From contig NZ_JAQIBB010000083.1 of NCBI RefSeq assembly GCF_027920745.1, positions 1 to 15,825 on the forward strand: DNA of 15,825 bases, read 5' to 3'. Positions 14,807 to 15,825 of this stretch are shown in pieces. The stretch is from Gallibacterium faecale. GTDB taxonomy: Bacteria; Pseudomonadota; Gammaproteobacteria; Enterobacterales; Pasteurellaceae. Positions within the stretch are counted from its first letter, which is position 1. Each line of letters starts with the position of its first letter. The notes under the pieces were generated by a model. The model did not search any database. It was not told where the DNA came from and saw only the letters and a list, made by a program, of their open reading frames with translations. The position numbers and the translations under genes are program-made.

Positions 14807-15556
14807 ATGAGTATTTTAATTACTGGTGCATCAGCGGGATTTGGTGCTGCAACCTGTCGTGCTTTTGTTAAAGCAGGTTACAAAGTAATTGGCGCAGCGC
14901 GTCGTTTAGAAAAATTACAACAACTGCAACAAGAATTGGGAAATAATTTCTATCCATTAGTCATGGATGTTGCTGATCAACAATCAATTGATGCTGGATT
15001 ATCTTCTTTGCCAGATGAATGGAAAAATATTGAGCTTTTAGTCAATAATGCAGGCTTAGCCTTAGGACTTGAGCCAGCTCATCAAACCCATTTTTCTGAC
15101 TGGAAAACAATGATTGATACTAATATTCTTGGCCTAATTTATTTAACTCGCCAAGTGTTACCACAGATGGTTGAACGTAACCAAGGTACAATCATTAATT
15201 TAGGTTCTATCGCGGGGACTTATCCTTATCCAGGTGGTAATGTGTATGGAGCAACTAAAGCCTTTGTGAAACAATTCAGTTTAAATCTTCGAGCTGATTT
15301 ATCTGGTACCGCAATTCGTGTATCTAATGTTGAACCAGGCTTATGTGGTGGCACAGAATTTTCAAATGTCCGATTTAAAGGTGATGATGAACGAGCAGCT
15401 AAAGTTTATGAGGGCGTTCAATATATCCAACCTGAAGATATTGCCAATACCATTCTATGGATTTATCAGCAGCCAGCTCACGTCAATATAAATTCAATTG
15501 AAATTATGCCTGTTGCTCAAAGTTTTTCACCTTTAAAAGTGGCTAAAAATAGCTAA
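14807..15556 (+). CDS. ydfG: NADP-dependent 3-hydroxy acid dehydrogenase YdfG
   Basis: A 249-residue short-chain dehydrogenase collinear with E. coli YdfG (248). It has TGASAGFG (6-13), NNAG (80-83), and S134, Y147 and K151 of the SDR triad (LGSIAG, YGATKAF), then EPGLCGGTEFSNVRFKGDD, which is diagnostic for the subfamily. It oxidises serine, allo-threonine and other 3-hydroxy acids and reduces malonic semialdehyde. AGGAGG (14795-14800) is 6 nt before the ATG at 14807 and only 3 nt before an in-frame GTG at 14804, so ATG is preferred. It starts 19 nt after mtgA and may be cotranscribed. Confidence 0.92.
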   Translation: MSILITGASAGFGAATCRAFVKAGYKVIGAARRLEKLQQLQQELGNNFYPLVMDVADQQSIDAGLSSLPDEWKNIELLVNNAGLALGLEPAHQTHFSDWKTMIDTNILGLIYLTRQVLPQMVERNQGTIINLGSIAGTYPYPGGNVYGATKAFVKQFSLNLRADLSGTAIRVSNVEPGLCGGTEFSNVRFKGDDERAAKVYEGVQYIQPEDIANTILWIYQQPAHVNINSIEIMPVAQSFSPLKVAKNS

Positions 15557-15567
15557 TTATGATCAAA

Positions 15568-15597
15568 AAAGTGGCAAAAACTAAATTTTGCCACTTT
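15568..15597. terminator. Bidirectional terminator between ydfG and the convergent membrane-protein gene
   Basis: A perfect 12-bp stem AAAGTGGCAAAA (15568-15579) / TTTTGCCACTTT (15586-15597) closes a 6-nt loop. On the minus strand six T follow directly; on the plus strand TTTCTCTTTATT follows. Confidence 0.85.
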
Positions 15598-15601
15598 CTC
15601 T

Positions 15602-15825
15602 TTATTCTCTGGTATCTTCTCTTATCAACTTTTCTTGTTTTGAATGATAAAAATAGAGATAAATCAATCCAATAGGTGCAATAATCCAACTAAATCCGAA
15701 GCAAAGCGCCATCGTCATAAACTTTACCATCAATAATAAAATAGGATTCACAAAAAAGATATGATCACCCAAGATAAAATCTACAATAGACTCATACACA
15801 AAACGAGAGTAAGGATATAACAGAA
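15602..15825 (-). CDS. Small membrane protein of unknown function, 5' end beyond the window
   Basis: The frame is open to the right edge; 73 C-terminal residues are visible, beginning LLYPYSRFVYESIVDF. A GTG at 15799 could be a start, but it has no good ribosome site and the frame stays open upstream, so I treat it as internal. There are one or two hydrophobic segments (FFVNPILLLMVKFMTMALC and FSWIIAPIGLIYLYFY) and a charged tail KQEKLIREDTRE. I do not recognise the family. It converges on ydfG and shares its terminator. Confidence 0.6.
   Translation of the reverse strand, partial: LLYPYSRFVYESIVDFILGDHIFFVNPILLLMVKFMTMALCFGFSWIIAPIGLIYLYFYHSKQEKLIREDTRE

Noticed and set aside
15786..15799. 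Possible second att core (GACTCATAC) near the right edge
   Set aside because: It shares only eight bases with GACTCATAATC, lies inside a coding region, and has no tRNA or element sequence around it.

Overview
The window looks like Pasteurellaceae chromosome (Haemophilus/Actinobacillus/Gallibacterium relatives). The DNA is AT-rich, the proteins match gammaproteobacterial families closely, and slt-trpR-mtgA and ypjD/corB beside ffh are gene groupings I know from this family and from E. coli. I found no exact copy of either Pasteurellaceae uptake signal (AAGTGCGGT or ACAAGCGGT), so the genus stays open.

Positions 1-2247 are the end of an integrative and conjugative element (ICE). It holds the C-terminal part of a TraI/MobH-type relaxase, a tyrosine integrase overlapping it by 14 nt, an AT-rich gap, and then a good promoter driving only the 5' half of a CAU-anticodon tRNA gene. 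The tRNA stops two bases past its anticodon loop and is joined directly to codon 60 of cpdB, which runs the other way. The simplest reading is that the integrase recombines at a tRNA anticodon-loop core (GACTCATAATC), that the element carries the promoter and 5' half of that tRNA, and that here it sits in cpdB instead of the tRNA gene. This junction is the most interesting part of the window.

Positions 2248-9356 are chromosome: the cpdB stub, a yidA-cobB pair (HAD phosphatase plus a sirtuin lacking zinc cysteines), a bidirectional terminator, corB and ypjD on the minus strand, and ffh on the plus strand. Next comes a minus-strand organophosphate-family MFS transporter gene interrupted by a single in-frame TGA where relatives have Arg.

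Positions 9357-15825 hold an NCS2 purine permease whose -35 region lies inside a near-perfect PurR operator, divergent tehB, the lytic transglycosylase slt, trpR with a trp operator over the slt stop codon (autoregulation), mtgA overlapping trpR, ydfG, a terminator, and the 3' part of an unidentified membrane-protein gene cut by the window edge.

Apart from the ICE end this is ordinary housekeeping chromosome. I see no CRISPR array, defence system, insertion sequence or rRNA.
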